DNA of 31,905 nt. It comes from JBLNDG01 sp050261415 (GTDB lineage Bacteria; Bacillota; Clostridia; Lutisporales; Lutisporaceae). Below the pieces are notes generated by a model, which saw nothing but the letters and a program-made list of their open reading frames with translations, did no database searches and had not been told where the DNA came from. Below are positions 1-8,149 of the stretch, one piece after another (within the stretch, counting starts at the first letter, position 1; every line of letters begins with the position of its first letter). The position numbers and the translations under genes were made by a program. The stretch spans positions 1 through 31,905 of the forward strand of contig JBLNDG010000162.1 of NCBI GenBank assembly GCA_050261415.1, read 5' to 3'.

Positions 1-556
1 AACTGTTAACATACATGCAATCCCATATATAGTCAATATCCATCAATATACCCGGATCATCAGTTTCAACTGGTGTAAAACCTTTCAAGCTAATATATTG
101 GCTTAGGCTCGAACATTGATCATTAGTAAGGATCCCGCTGATATTACGGCGGCTTATTAGTACCGGATGCCCCTTTCTGCCTTCATATAACGGAATTATA
201 ATATCGCCGTCAGCACACAGCATTCTCTTGTAAGTATCGCATTTTATTGCAGGATAATCACCCGGTATCATAAAAAAGCAATCCCCACTAACATGTTTTA
301 CTCCAGCCTTTATTGAGCTGTACATTCCGTCTGCATAATCCATATTGTATACCATCTCTGTATTGGAATACTTTCTTATATAAGGAACAAGAAGGTCCTG
401 CCGGTACCCTGTGACCACAATTATCCGCGAACAAGCTGCATGCATTGAATCAATGCACCGTTCTATCACAGTCTTTCCCTGCAGCTCCAATGTCAGCTTA
501 AAAACTCCGGCTCTTTTTGAAAACCCGGCTGCCAGTATGATTCCCTCAACGTTCAT
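1..556 (-). CDS. MobA/MocA-type molybdenum cofactor nucleotidyltransferase (3' end outside window)
   Basis: An open frame reads leftward from an ATG at 556 and leaves the window without a stop, giving 185 residues of a family usually near 190-200, so almost all of it is present. The N-terminus carries the nucleotide-binding signature of MobA-like transferases (GIILAAGFSKR, then K20 and LQGKTVIER). VVTGYR and the metal-binding-type FMIPGDYPAI (around residues 104-113) follow. GRKGHPVLISR is typical of the MocA/YgfJ branch, which transfers CMP or a similar nucleotide onto molybdopterin for xanthine-dehydrogenase-type enzymes. AGGAG lies 9 bases before the ATG. The gene directly follows remnants of a molybdenum hydroxylase (580-848), which supports a role in molybdenum cofactor maturation. 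The exact nucleotide donor is inferred. Confidence 0.85.
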   Translation of the reverse strand, partial: MNVEGIILAAGFSKRAGVFKLTLELQGKTVIERCIDSMHAACSRIIVVTGYRQDLLVPYIRKYSNTEMVYNMDYADGMYSSIKAGVKHVSGDCFFMIPGDYPAIKCDTYKRMLCADGDIIIPLYEGRKGHPVLISRRNISGILTNDQCSSLSQYISLKGFTPVETDDPGILMDIDYIWDCMYVNS

Positions 557-579
557 CTCATTCGGCTCCTTAAACAGAG

Positions 580-743
580 TTAACCCTGTGGGTTCAGGAC
601 GGACTTCACTGCGTTTTTTATTTCTTCATAGCCGGTACACCTGCATACATTCGATAACAGCGTATCTGAAGACCTTATAGCAGCTGCCTCTTTCCCCTGT
701 TTACATTAAGTTCAATCAGAGTTCTTTGTAAAAACTGCAGCAT
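580..743 (-). pseudogene. Remnant of [2Fe-2S] subunit of a xanthine-dehydrogenase-type molybdenum hydroxylase
   Basis: One leftward frame (705 to a stop at 580) encodes 41 residues ending LLSNVCRCTGYEEIKNAV plus a short tail. This matches the C-terminal end of XdhC/CoxS-type [2Fe-2S] subunits, where CRCTGY carries two cluster cysteines. Just upstream, in another frame, a short reading begins at an ATG at 743 after a GGGGGG ribosome-binding-like tract. It reads LIELNVNRGK, resembling the first strand of the same family, then stops at 675. About 120 central residues, including the plant-ferredoxin-type Cys cluster and the CGFCTPG motif, are absent. I read this as one gene that suffered a large internal deletion with a frame change. 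The C-terminal match is clear; the N-terminal match is weaker. Confidence 0.7.
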
Positions 744-848
744 TATAAGATTCCCCCCTGTTCTATTAAATATGCCGGTGAGTATATTTCTTAGAACAAA
801 TTCCCGGTATCCGGCCGAGCCCTGGATATCAATCAATATGGGTCCGGG
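744..848 (-). pseudogene. Possible C-terminal remnant of the FAD subunit of the same molybdenum hydroxylase
   Basis: Leftward from a TGA at 849-851 the frame reads ILIDIQGSAGYREFVLRNIL and continues into a run near 750. XdhB/CoxM-type FAD subunits end in a very similar block (D-x-R-x-S/T-A-x-Y-R, then a helix with V-L-x-R/N-x-L). Gene order FAD subunit, then [2Fe-2S] subunit, then MocA is the common one. Only about 30 residues remain and no start is present, so it would be the tail of a gene whose front was deleted. This is a short-motif argument and could be coincidence. Confidence 0.4.
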
Positions 849-890
849 TCAGAGTATATGTTCCCCATGAAAGTTAGAAATATGTTTACA

Positions 891-934
891 TATAAAATGA
901 GTGCAAAAACCATAGTTCTTGCACTCATTTTATA
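891..934 (-). terminator. Rho-independent terminator of the aminotransferase gene
   Basis: A perfect 16-bp inverted repeat (arms 891-906 and 919-934, 12-base loop) begins 8 bases past the stop codon of the leftward gene that ends at 942. The stem holds TGAGTGCAA flanked by A/T pairs. The A/T-rich ends mean it could work in either direction. It also insulates the molybdenum hydroxylase remnant from the upstream gene. Confidence 0.8.
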
Positions 935-941
935 TTTCTTA

Positions 942-2192
942 TTAAGCCAATTCCTTTATCGCATCGATTGCACGCTGGATTTCCTCCATTGTGTTATACG
1001 GTGCCAGTCCTATACGTATCAGCCCCCCGCTCTCACGCAAGCCAAATACCTTAACCAGCTTTGTTGCAAAGAAATCGCCGTCCCAGACAAACAGACCCTT
1101 ATCAGCCAAACATTCTGCAACCTGCCTGGGCGTTTTTCCCTTCAGAGTAAAGGAGACTGTAGATGTTCTCGGATGCCCCTTCGGAGGTCCATAGACCTTT
1201 ACGCCCGGTATCTTCTTAAGCTCTTCAATTAAATAATCGGCAATCGGCTGTTCATATGCTTCCAGGCTCAGCATCCCTGCCACAATATTACGCCTTCGCC
1301 CCTCAAGTCCTTTAAGCCGGTCTGCGAAATCAGCCTCATACTTCGCACCTATATCTGCAATAAATTCCACTGCTTCAGCAGCTCCTGCAATTCCTTCATG
1401 ATTCAGTGTACCTGTCTCGAACTTAAGTGGTGCCCAGTCCTCCTGCTCCCCGACCTTTACAGTCCGGAGCGCTTCCATTCTGTCCTTCTTTGCGTATAAA
1501 ACACCCACATGAGGTCCGAAGAACTTGTAAGCAGAACAGAATAAAAAATCTGTATCAATGTCTTTCACATCTATAGCTCCGTGCAAAGCGTAATGAACAC
1601 AGTCCACAACTGTAAGGGCCCCTGCTTCATGAGCCATCCTCACCATCTTTTTGACATCGCTTATTGTCCCTACAGCATTGGATGCATAGTTGAAAGCAGC
1701 GACCTTTGTTTTATGAGTCAATTTGGCAGCAAAGTCATCCATGTCTACTATGCATTTCTCAAGATCTACCTTGACATTCTTTATAATTATGCCTCTTTCC
1801 TCAAGGATTTCCCAGGGTCCACGATTAGCTTCATGGTCGATATCCGTAATAATGATTTCATCTCCTGGCTTCATGCCGCGCGCCAGAGCATGAGCAAGGT
1901 TGAAGTTTATGGTTGTCGAGTTTGCACCGAAGGATACTTCTTCCCAAGAGCAGCCAAAGAAATCGGCAAAGGCCTTCCTGGCTTCAACAATCATACGATC
2001 GGTCTCCATACTTGTGGCAAAAGCACCGTGTATATTGGCATTATGGTTGGCCAGGTAGCCGCTCGCCTTATCAATCACCCTTTGTGGAATCTGAACACCT
2101 CCAGGCCCATCCAGATATGCCGCAGGATGACCATTGACAATTCTTTTCATAGCCGGAAACTGCTCCCTTATGTACTGGACATCAAAATGCAT
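942..2192 (-). CDS. Class V aminotransferase, cysteine-desulfurase-like (VC1184-type subfamily)
   Basis: A fold-type I PLP enzyme of about 416 residues. The cofactor lysine is K223 in FCSAYKFFGPH; upstream are TDIDHEANRGPW and the PLP-contact region VVDCVHYALHG. The N-terminus (IREQFPAM, YLDGPGGVQIP) and the end (GLIRIGLAPYNTMEEI) fit the subfamily often named cysteine desulfurase family protein VC1184. The catalytic-cysteine loop of SufS/IscS is replaced by VWDGDFFATK, with no Cys, so desulfurase activity should not be assumed. An ATG at 2198 is only 3 bases from the AAAGGGG ribosome binding site. The ATG at 2192, 9 bases away, is preferred. The gene is a single unit with its own promoter and a terminator, divergent from exonuclease III. 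Confidence 0.85.
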   Translation of the reverse strand: MHFDVQYIREQFPAMKRIVNGHPAAYLDGPGGVQIPQRVIDKASGYLANHNANIHGAFATSMETDRMIVEARKAFADFFGCSWEEVSFGANSTTINFNLAHALARGMKPGDEIIITDIDHEANRGPWEILEERGIIIKNVKVDLEKCIVDMDDFAAKLTHKTKVAAFNYASNAVGTISDVKKMVRMAHEAGALTVVDCVHYALHGAIDVKDIDTDFLFCSAYKFFGPHVGVLYAKKDRMEALRTVKVGEQEDWAPLKFETGTLNHEGIAGAAEAVEFIADIGAKYEADFADRLKGLEGRRRNIVAGMLSLEAYEQPIADYLIEELKKIPGVKVYGPPKGHPRTSTVSFTLKGKTPRQVAECLADKGLFVWDGDFFATKLVKVFGLRESGGLIRIGLAPYNTMEEIQRAIDAIKELA

Positions 2193-2232
2193 ATACATTC
2201 CCCTTTCCTTATTTAGAATTTCAGCTGCCTGT

Positions 2233-2261
2233 CATATAAGTCTACTGGATTATTTATCCAA
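2233..2261 (-). promoter_or_regulatory. Promoter-like site with a small palindrome for the aminotransferase gene
   Basis: On the minus strand TTGGAT (2256-2261) and TATATG (2233-2238) are 17 bases apart. The -35 element overlaps a perfect inverted repeat TGGAT-N5-ATCCA (2246-2260), a possible operator. The -10 box is weak. Confidence 0.4.
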
Positions 2262-2355
2262 TATAATATAATTATATAATATTCATGGGACATATTCACA
2301 TAATTAATAAATTTTAGGATAAGTTTTAGTGGTTGAATTTTAAAAGCTTTTTCAT

Positions 2356-2384
2356 TTGAACAGACCGGTTAAAAAATATATAAT
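2356..2384 (+). promoter_or_regulatory. SigA-type promoter of exonuclease III gene
   Basis: TTGAAC (2356-2361), a 17-base spacer and a perfect TATAAT (2379-2384) lie 37 bases before the start codon at 2421. Confidence 0.65.
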
Positions 2385-2420
2385 ACTTGTATATAATGAC
2401 AAGCTAAAGGAGGATGAAAA

Positions 2421-3176
2421 ATGGTTAAGTTGATATCCTGGAATGTAAATGGGTTAAGGTCCTGTGCCGGTAAAGGCTTCATGGGCTTTTTCAATCTTAT
2501 AAACGCAGATATATTCTGCATACAGGAAACCAAGCTTCAGGAAGGCCAGATTCAGCTTGAAACAGAAGGCTATAAACAATATTGGAACCATGCCGAAAAA
2601 AAAGGCTACTCCGGAACAGCAGTGTTTACAAGGCTTGAACCTGTATCCGTAAAAAACGGAATCGATGTGGCTGAGCATGACAAGGAAGGCAGGGTAATAA
2701 CTCTCGAATTCAATGAATTTTATTTGGTCAATGTCTACACTCCGAATTCACAAAGGGGGCTGGAACGCCTTGAATACCGGATGCAATGGGAGGATGCCTT
2801 CAGAAAATATCTTAAGGGTCTTGATTCAGTAAAGCCTGTAGTTGTATGCGGGGATATGAATGTGGCCCATAAGGAGATCGACCTTAAAAATCCTGCTTCC
2901 AACCATAACAACGCAGGCTTTACAGACGCGGAGCGAAATAAATTCACCGAGCTTCTCGATTCAGGCTTTATAGATTCCTTCCGCAACTTTTTCCCCGATA
3001 AGAAAGACGCTTACACCTGGTGGTCATATATGTTCAATTCCAGGGAAAAGAATGTGGGATGGCGAATAGACTATTTCTGTGCCTCTGCAAAATTAAAGGA
3101 CAAGCTAAAAAGCGCAGACATACATAGCGGTGTAATGGGCTCCGACCATTGCCCCATTGAACTGGTTTTAGGATAA
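2421..3176 (+). CDS. xthA: Exodeoxyribonuclease III (AP endonuclease)
   Basis: A 251-residue member of the EEP nuclease family, normal length for bacterial ExoIII/ExoA. It cleaves DNA 5' of abasic sites and degrades 3' ends in base excision repair. Family residues are all visible: LISWNVNGLRS at the N-terminus, the metal-binding glutamate in IQETK (E36), CGDMNVAHKEIDL, WWSYMFNSREKNVGWRIDYF, and the catalytic GSDHCPIEL near the C-terminus. AAAGGAGG lies 7 bases before the ATG. It is monocistronic, with its own promoter, and ends before a hairpin shared with the convergent ABC operon. Confidence 0.96.
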   Translation: MVKLISWNVNGLRSCAGKGFMGFFNLINADIFCIQETKLQEGQIQLETEGYKQYWNHAEKKGYSGTAVFTRLEPVSVKNGIDVAEHDKEGRVITLEFNEFYLVNVYTPNSQRGLERLEYRMQWEDAFRKYLKGLDSVKPVVVCGDMNVAHKEIDLKNPASNHNNAGFTDAERNKFTELLDSGFIDSFRNFFPDKKDAYTWWSYMFNSREKNVGWRIDYFCASAKLKDKLKSADIHSGVMGSDHCPIELVLG

Positions 3177-3210
3177 AAATCTTTAGTTACTGACACAGCA
3201 GCACAATAAG

Positions 3211-3269
3211 AGCAGCCATGTATAGCTTGGCATTGGTATAGAAAGATGCCCGTCTATAGCATGGCTGCT
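3211..3269. terminator. Bidirectional terminator between xthA and the ABC exporter operon
   Basis: Arms 3211-3225 and 3254-3269 pair over about 15 bp with one bulged G (core AGCAGCCATG/CATGGCTGCT), with a loop near 28 bases. It sits between convergent stop codons at 3176 and 3276. No strong T run follows, so efficiency is uncertain. Confidence 0.6.
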
Positions 3270-3275
3270 TAAATA

Positions 3276-5219
3276 CTATACTGCTTCATCCCCAAGGTTT
3301 GCACCGGTAAACTGGCTGTTGTAAAGGTCCGCGTAGAAGCCGCCCTTTGCCAGAAGTTCCTTGTGGTTGCCCTGTTCTATTATAGTACCTTGATTCATTA
3401 CAAGTATCAGATCCGCATCACGGATTGTGGAGAGCCTGTGAGCGATAACAAAGCTTGTTCTGCCTTTCATAAGGTTCGCCATAGCTTTTTGTATCAATAC
3501 TTCTGTTCTTGTATCGACGTTGCTTGTAGCTTCGTCGAGTATAAGAATGGAAGGATCGGCAAGTATTGCTCGTGCAATCGTCAACAGCTGCTTCTGTCCT
3601 TGCGATATATTCGAAGCTTCTTCATTCAATACCGTATCATAGCCCTCAGGAAGGGTTTTTATAAAGTGGTGCGCATGGGCTGCCTTTGCAGCACTGATTA
3701 TTTCTTCTTCTGTCGCTCCTTCACGTCCATACGCGATATTATCCCTTATCGTTCCGTTGAAAAGCCATGTATCCTGAAGGACCATACCGAACATTGTGCG
3801 CAAATCGCCACGTTTCAGGTCCCTTATGTCTATACCGTCGATAGTGATTTTACCACCCTGGATTTCATAAAAACGCATCAAAAGGTTAACCAGGGTGGTT
3901 TTTCCTGCACCGGTCGGCCCTACAATTGCGATAGTATGACCTTCTTCAACGTTTATATTCATATCCTCCATAAGGATTGCATCTTCTTTGTAGCCGAATC
4001 TTACATGCTCAAATCTGACTTCACCCTTCGGGAACTTGATTACCTCAGCATCCTTCTTGTCAGGCACTTCTTCAGACTCATCCAATACTTCAAACACACG
4101 CTCAGCAGAGGCCACTGTCGACTGTATCACGTTTGCTATATTTGCCAGTTGGACAATTGGCTGTGTAAACTGCCTCATGTATTGTATAAATGCCTGTATA
4201 TCTCCTATCTCAATTTTGTTCTTGGCTACCATGAGTCCGCCGACAACACATACCAGCACATATCCGACATTATTGACAAAATTGAGCGCAGGGAAGATTA
4301 CCCCCGACATAAACTGTGCTTTCCATCCTACATTGTATAGTTCCTTATTAATCCTGTTAAATTCCTCTATTGAATCCTCCTCATGTCCAAAAGCCTTAAC
4401 TATTTTATGTCCGGTATACATTTCCTCAACATGGCCGTTCAATGCGCCTATGCTCTTTTGCTGGTCCGCAAAAAATTTCTGTGACTTTTTCGCTATGAAT
4501 GTAGTTATTGACATGCTGGCAGGCAGCGACACAATAGCGATAAGTGTCATTAAGGGGCTTATTGTCAGCATCATTACCAATATGCCTATAACGGTTACAA
4601 AGGATGTAATGAGCTGCGTCAAGCTTTGCTGCAAGGTCGTGGCAATATTGTCCATATCATTCGTAACACGGCTCAGAATCTCTCCATGGGATCGGCCGTC
4701 AAAGTATTTAAGCTGCAAGCGGTCAAGCTTTTCCTTTACATCGTTACGCATATTGTAAACGGTTTTCTGGGATACACTGGCCATGATATAAGACATCGCA
4801 AAGCTGAAAAGCGCACTGATTAAATACAATGCTATCATCAACAGCAATATGTTCCGGATATAAGTAAAATCAATACTTGGTACCGGCTGCTTCTGCAGCT
4901 TGCTGATAACGCCGGCCGGCATTTTCCTTTGGATAGCCAGCTGCAGCTGTATATAATGCGTGTATTTTGCCAATATACCTTCGCCAAGCTTGGTTGTGGC
5001 TTTTCCCATGACCTTCGGTCCTACAATATTGAAGACAGTACTTGCTACAGCAAATATGAAAACTGCTATAAAGCGGTTTCTTTGCGGCTTTAAATATTCA
5101 ATTAATCTTTTTAGCGTACCCTTGAAATCCTTTGCCTTCACTACCGGTCTGCCCATTGCAGCTCCAGGGCCTCCATGTCCTCCCATCGGGCCTCGGGGTC
5201 TCTGCTGCAGTTGTGTCAT
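3276..5219 (-). CDS. ABC exporter half-transporter (catalytic ATP-site subunit)
   Basis: A 647-residue type IV exporter half: a Gly/Pro-rich N-terminal extension (about residues 1-25), a six-helix membrane domain (about 40-380), then an ATPase domain. Walker A is GPTGAGKTTL (about 435), Walker B ILILDEAT with the catalytic Glu (about 556), and the switch His is in IAHRLST (about 591). The ABC signature is SQGQKQ rather than SGGQ. In heterodimeric exporters such as BmrC/BmrD or TM287/288, one subunit carries a canonical Walker B and switch His but an altered signature, as here. Its ATG overlaps the upstream partner's stop (ATGA, 5216-5219), with GGAG 5 bases before, so the two are translationally coupled. 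Substrate unknown; multidrug or peptide export is inferred. Confidence 0.93.
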   Translation of the reverse strand: MTQLQQRPRGPMGGHGGPGAAMGRPVVKAKDFKGTLKRLIEYLKPQRNRFIAVFIFAVASTVFNIVGPKVMGKATTKLGEGILAKYTHYIQLQLAIQRKMPAGVISKLQKQPVPSIDFTYIRNILLLMIALYLISALFSFAMSYIMASVSQKTVYNMRNDVKEKLDRLQLKYFDGRSHGEILSRVTNDMDNIATTLQQSLTQLITSFVTVIGILVMMLTISPLMTLIAIVSLPASMSITTFIAKKSQKFFADQQKSIGALNGHVEEMYTGHKIVKAFGHEEDSIEEFNRINKELYNVGWKAQFMSGVIFPALNFVNNVGYVLVCVVGGLMVAKNKIEIGDIQAFIQYMRQFTQPIVQLANIANVIQSTVASAERVFEVLDESEEVPDKKDAEVIKFPKGEVRFEHVRFGYKEDAILMEDMNINVEEGHTIAIVGPTGAGKTTLVNLLMRFYEIQGGKITIDGIDIRDLKRGDLRTMFGMVLQDTWLFNGTIRDNIAYGREGATEEEIISAAKAAHAHHFIKTLPEGYDTVLNEEASNISQGQKQLLTIARAILADPSILILDEATSNVDTRTEVLIQKAMANLMKGRTSFVIAHRLSTIRDADLILVMNQGTIIEQGNHKELLAKGGFYADLYNSQFTGANLGDEAV

Positions 5220-6943
5220 GCAATCTCCTCCTCTGACAACTGGGAGGATACGATTTCGCGGTATACCTCACAGGTATTTAGAAGCTCCTTATGTTTACCC
5301 ATTCCCTCAATGCGGCCATTATCAAGTACGATAATCCTGTCTGCATCCATTACTGTGCTTACCCTCTGAGCTACTATAATTACAGTTGAATCTGCCGTCT
5401 CCTTCTTAAGAGCCGCACGGAGACGGGCATCCGTCTTAAAATCGAGAGCTGAAAAGCTGTCGTCAAAAATATATATTTCCGGTTTGCCTACAAGCGCACG
5501 GGCAATGGAAAGCCGCTGTTTCTGGCCCCCGGAAACGTTGGTCCCACCTTGTGAAATCTCAGAGTCATATCCGTCCTTCATATTGGAAATAAACTCTTTT
5601 GCTTGTGCAACTTCTGCTGCATGCCTTATCTCTTCATCGGTAGCATCACCCTTACCATATCTGATATTATCGGAAATAGTTCCTGTAAACAATATGGGAG
5701 CTTGCGGCACAAAGCCTATTTTGGACCTCAATTCCTTTTGAGTCATTTCCCTTACATCTACTCCGTCCACCAGGATGCTGCCGCCGTCAATATCATAAAA
5801 ACGTGGAATAAGGTTTATAAGCGTTGACTTTCCTGAACCGGTTCCTCCGATTACTGCAGTGACTTCGCCCGGTTTTGCCAGGAATGAAATATCATTTATT
5901 GCAGGTTCTTCTGCCCCCGGATAGTGGAAGGTAACATTCCTGAACTCCACATATCCCCTTTGCCGGTCAGCTTTTTCCGGCTGTTCCGGATCATTGATTT
6001 CCGGCTTCATATCCAGCACCTCGTTGATTCTAACTGCAGAAGCCTGCGCTCTAGGAACCATGACATACATTATGGAAACCATTATGAGTGAGAACATTAT
6101 TTGCATCGCATATTGAAGAAATGCCATCATGTCCCCCAGTTCCATCTTGCCGTTGCCTATTCTCAAGCCTGCAAACCAAATTATTGCAATAGAGGTTATA
6201 TTCATAAAAAACATCATAATAGGCTGCATTGCAGCCATAATCTTATTGACTTTTATCGAGGTTTCAGTAAGATCACTGTTTGCTTCTGAAAATCTGACCC
6301 TTTCGCTTTCAAGGCGGTTGAATGCTCTTATAACTCGAATACCTATCAAATTCTCCCTAAGAACAAGGTTCACCTTATCCAGTTTTTTCTGCAATGCTTT
6401 GAACATTGGCACTACTGCGCTTGCCAGGATGCCTATAAGGATCAGTAAAGCGGGCAGTACAACTGCCAAAATCAAAGTCAAAGGCTTATCCTTGGATAAT
6501 GCCATTATAATTCCGCCGATGCACATGATCGGTGCATATATCATGAATCGCATACCCATAACCAGCAATGTCTGCACCTGGTTAATATCATTTGTAGTTC
6601 TTGTTATCAAAGAAGCTGTGCCTATCTTGTCAAATTCGTTCAGTGAATAGCTTTCTACCCTTGTAAAAACTACACTGCGCAAATCCCTGCCGAAACCCAA
6701 TGCTATCTTGGAAGACAGGAAGCTGCCGACAATAGCACAAGCACTGCTGCCTAAGGCTACCAGCAGCATATAGCTGCCGTATTTCCATATATAACCTGTA
6801 TCCCCTTTCATCATCCCGTTATTTACAACGTCTGACATAAGAGTAGGCAGGTAAAGCTCCGCCATTGCCTGAAAGAACAAAAACATCAAAACCCCTAAAA
6901 CAGACCATATGAATGGTCTTAAATATCTGAACAATCTAATCAC
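5216..6943 (-). CDS. ABC exporter half-transporter (degenerate ATP-site subunit)
   Basis: Partner of the downstream ABC half. A membrane domain (about residues 1-310) is followed by an ATPase domain with Walker A GGTGSGKSTL (about 365) and a canonical signature NVSGGQKQRLS (about 467). Walker B reads IYIFDDSFSALD, with Asp in place of the catalytic Glu. The switch histidine is Gln (VAQRVST). This is the expected complement to the altered signature in the other half: one working and one degenerate nucleotide site. The longest frame starts with TTG at 6970, directly on an AAGG. GTG at 6943 gives the usual MIRLFRYLRPF start with GGAG 10 bases upstream and is preferred, giving 575 residues. It is the fourth gene of the MarR operon. 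Confidence 0.92.
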   Translation of the reverse strand: MIRLFRYLRPFIWSVLGVLMFLFFQAMAELYLPTLMSDVVNNGMMKGDTGYIWKYGSYMLLVALGSSACAIVGSFLSSKIALGFGRDLRSVVFTRVESYSLNEFDKIGTASLITRTTNDINQVQTLLVMGMRFMIYAPIMCIGGIIMALSKDKPLTLILAVVLPALLILIGILASAVVPMFKALQKKLDKVNLVLRENLIGIRVIRAFNRLESERVRFSEANSDLTETSIKVNKIMAAMQPIMMFFMNITSIAIIWFAGLRIGNGKMELGDMMAFLQYAMQIMFSLIMVSIMYVMVPRAQASAVRINEVLDMKPEINDPEQPEKADRQRGYVEFRNVTFHYPGAEEPAINDISFLAKPGEVTAVIGGTGSGKSTLINLIPRFYDIDGGSILVDGVDVREMTQKELRSKIGFVPQAPILFTGTISDNIRYGKGDATDEEIRHAAEVAQAKEFISNMKDGYDSEISQGGTNVSGGQKQRLSIARALVGKPEIYIFDDSFSALDFKTDARLRAALKKETADSTVIIVAQRVSTVMDADRIIVLDNGRIEGMGKHKELLNTCEVYREIVSSQLSEEEIA

Positions 6944-6981
6944 TAATAACCATCTCCAGTCCGTGTACAACCTTAGAAAAG

Positions 6982-8133
6982 TTAATTTGCTTTTACGGGC
7001 ATGTTGTCAAATAAGCTGTTGGCATTAGTAACAGCAACCCGTTCCCCTGCTTCGAGTCCTTTTAATATTTCAATTTCCTTGTCGTTCTTAAGTCCGGTTG
7101 TAACAATCCGTTTCACAGCCACATTGTCCTTGATTACATATACATAGCTTTCTCCGTTATTCTGGACAACCGCCGCTGCCGGAACCACAACTCCTTTTTC
7201 ATCAACTACATCTATGGAAGCCCGGGCTGAAAGTCCTGCCTTGATATCTCCTCCATTTTGAATACTGATTTCTATCGGGAAAAACACTCCTGTACTTACT
7301 GCCATTGGGCCAATGCTATCTATCTTCCCTTTATATGTCTTATCCGGATAAATATCTACAAAGACGTTGATTTCCTGCTCTGCCTTAATCAGCGGCAATA
7401 CCTCCTGGGATACGGTACCCTTCAACTTAAGTGCCGACGTATCTGCAATAGCCATCAAAGGAAGTGTCGGTGAAGCAATTTCGCCGATATTGATATTACG
7501 GTTCACTACTATGCCGTTTATTGGACTTTTTATAATTGCGTTTTCCATTTGAACCTTTATATTGTTTATGTTGGCTTGGGCAGTCTTTATAGAAGCTTGA
7601 GCCTGGTTAAGAGAAGATCCCGCAGCATTCTCATACTGCTTCCGGGCAAGATCAAGCTTGCTGCTGACATCATCCAACTGGCTTTGGGACGCTCCGCCTG
7701 CAGCATATAAGGTCTTGGTTCTGTCATATGCCTTTTGTGCTGTATCCAAATTTATTTTAGCCAGATCTGCTTGGCTTTGAACCGACTGTTTCGCTGCCTG
7801 TGCAGATTCCAAACCTGCCTCTGCCTGCTGAAGCTGCGCACTTAAAGCCTTTGTTTCCAGCCTAACCAGAACATCACCGGCTTTGACACTGCTTCCTACA
7901 TCAAAACCCATTTCTATTACCTGTCCTGACAACTTGCTGTTAATATTTATTGTTTGAGCCGGGACCAAAACACCGGTCACATTCATTGTTGTTTGCAGCT
8001 TATGCCTATCAGCTGCTGCTGTTTTTACTTCTATTACACTAGAGCCTGTTGTTTGGCGGCTGCAACCAACGGCTGAGAACACAAGCAGCCCTATTATAAC
8101 AAATGCCAATGCATTTTTTATTCCTTTTCGCAT
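6982..8133 (-). CDS. HlyD/RND-type membrane fusion adaptor lipoprotein
   Basis: A periplasmic-adaptor-family protein of about 383 residues. The start at 8133 is preferred over 8148 because GGGGG lies 8 bases before it and it gives a clean lipoprotein signal (MRKGIKNALA, then FSAVGC as lipobox). The order is a barrel-sandwich half (GQVIEMGFDVGSSVKAGDVL), a long alanine/glutamine-rich coiled-coil hairpin (about residues 95-190), the second lipoyl half (IKSPINGIVVNRNINIGE), then a beta-barrel and membrane-proximal domain (VTTGLKNDKEIEILKGLEAGERV). It is predicted to sit lipid-anchored outside the membrane and work with the ABC pair encoded next. It starts 16 bases after the stop of the other adaptor. 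Confidence 0.9.
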   Translation of the reverse strand: MRKGIKNALAFVIIGLLVFSAVGCSRQTTGSSVIEVKTAAADRHKLQTTMNVTGVLVPAQTININSKLSGQVIEMGFDVGSSVKAGDVLVRLETKALSAQLQQAEAGLESAQAAKQSVQSQADLAKINLDTAQKAYDRTKTLYAAGGASQSQLDDVSSKLDLARKQYENAAGSSLNQAQASIKTAQANINNIKVQMENAIIKSPINGIVVNRNINIGEIASPTLPLMAIADTSALKLKGTVSQEVLPLIKAEQEINVFVDIYPDKTYKGKIDSIGPMAVSTGVFFPIEISIQNGGDIKAGLSARASIDVVDEKGVVVPAAAVVQNNGESYVYVIKDNVAVKRIVTTGLKNDKEIEILKGLEAGERVAVTNANSLFDNMPVKAN

Positions 8134-8149
8134 TACATGTACCCCCATT

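Noticed and set aside
3363..4340. Long plus-strand open frame of 325 codons opposite the ABC exporter gene
   Set aside because: It is antisense to a clear ABC ATPase domain, has Cys/Tyr-rich low-complexity translation and no family motif.
7550..7850. Repetitive sequence in the HlyD-type gene
   Set aside because: The repetition is the Ala/Gln coiled coil of the adaptor hairpin, not a DNA repeat element.
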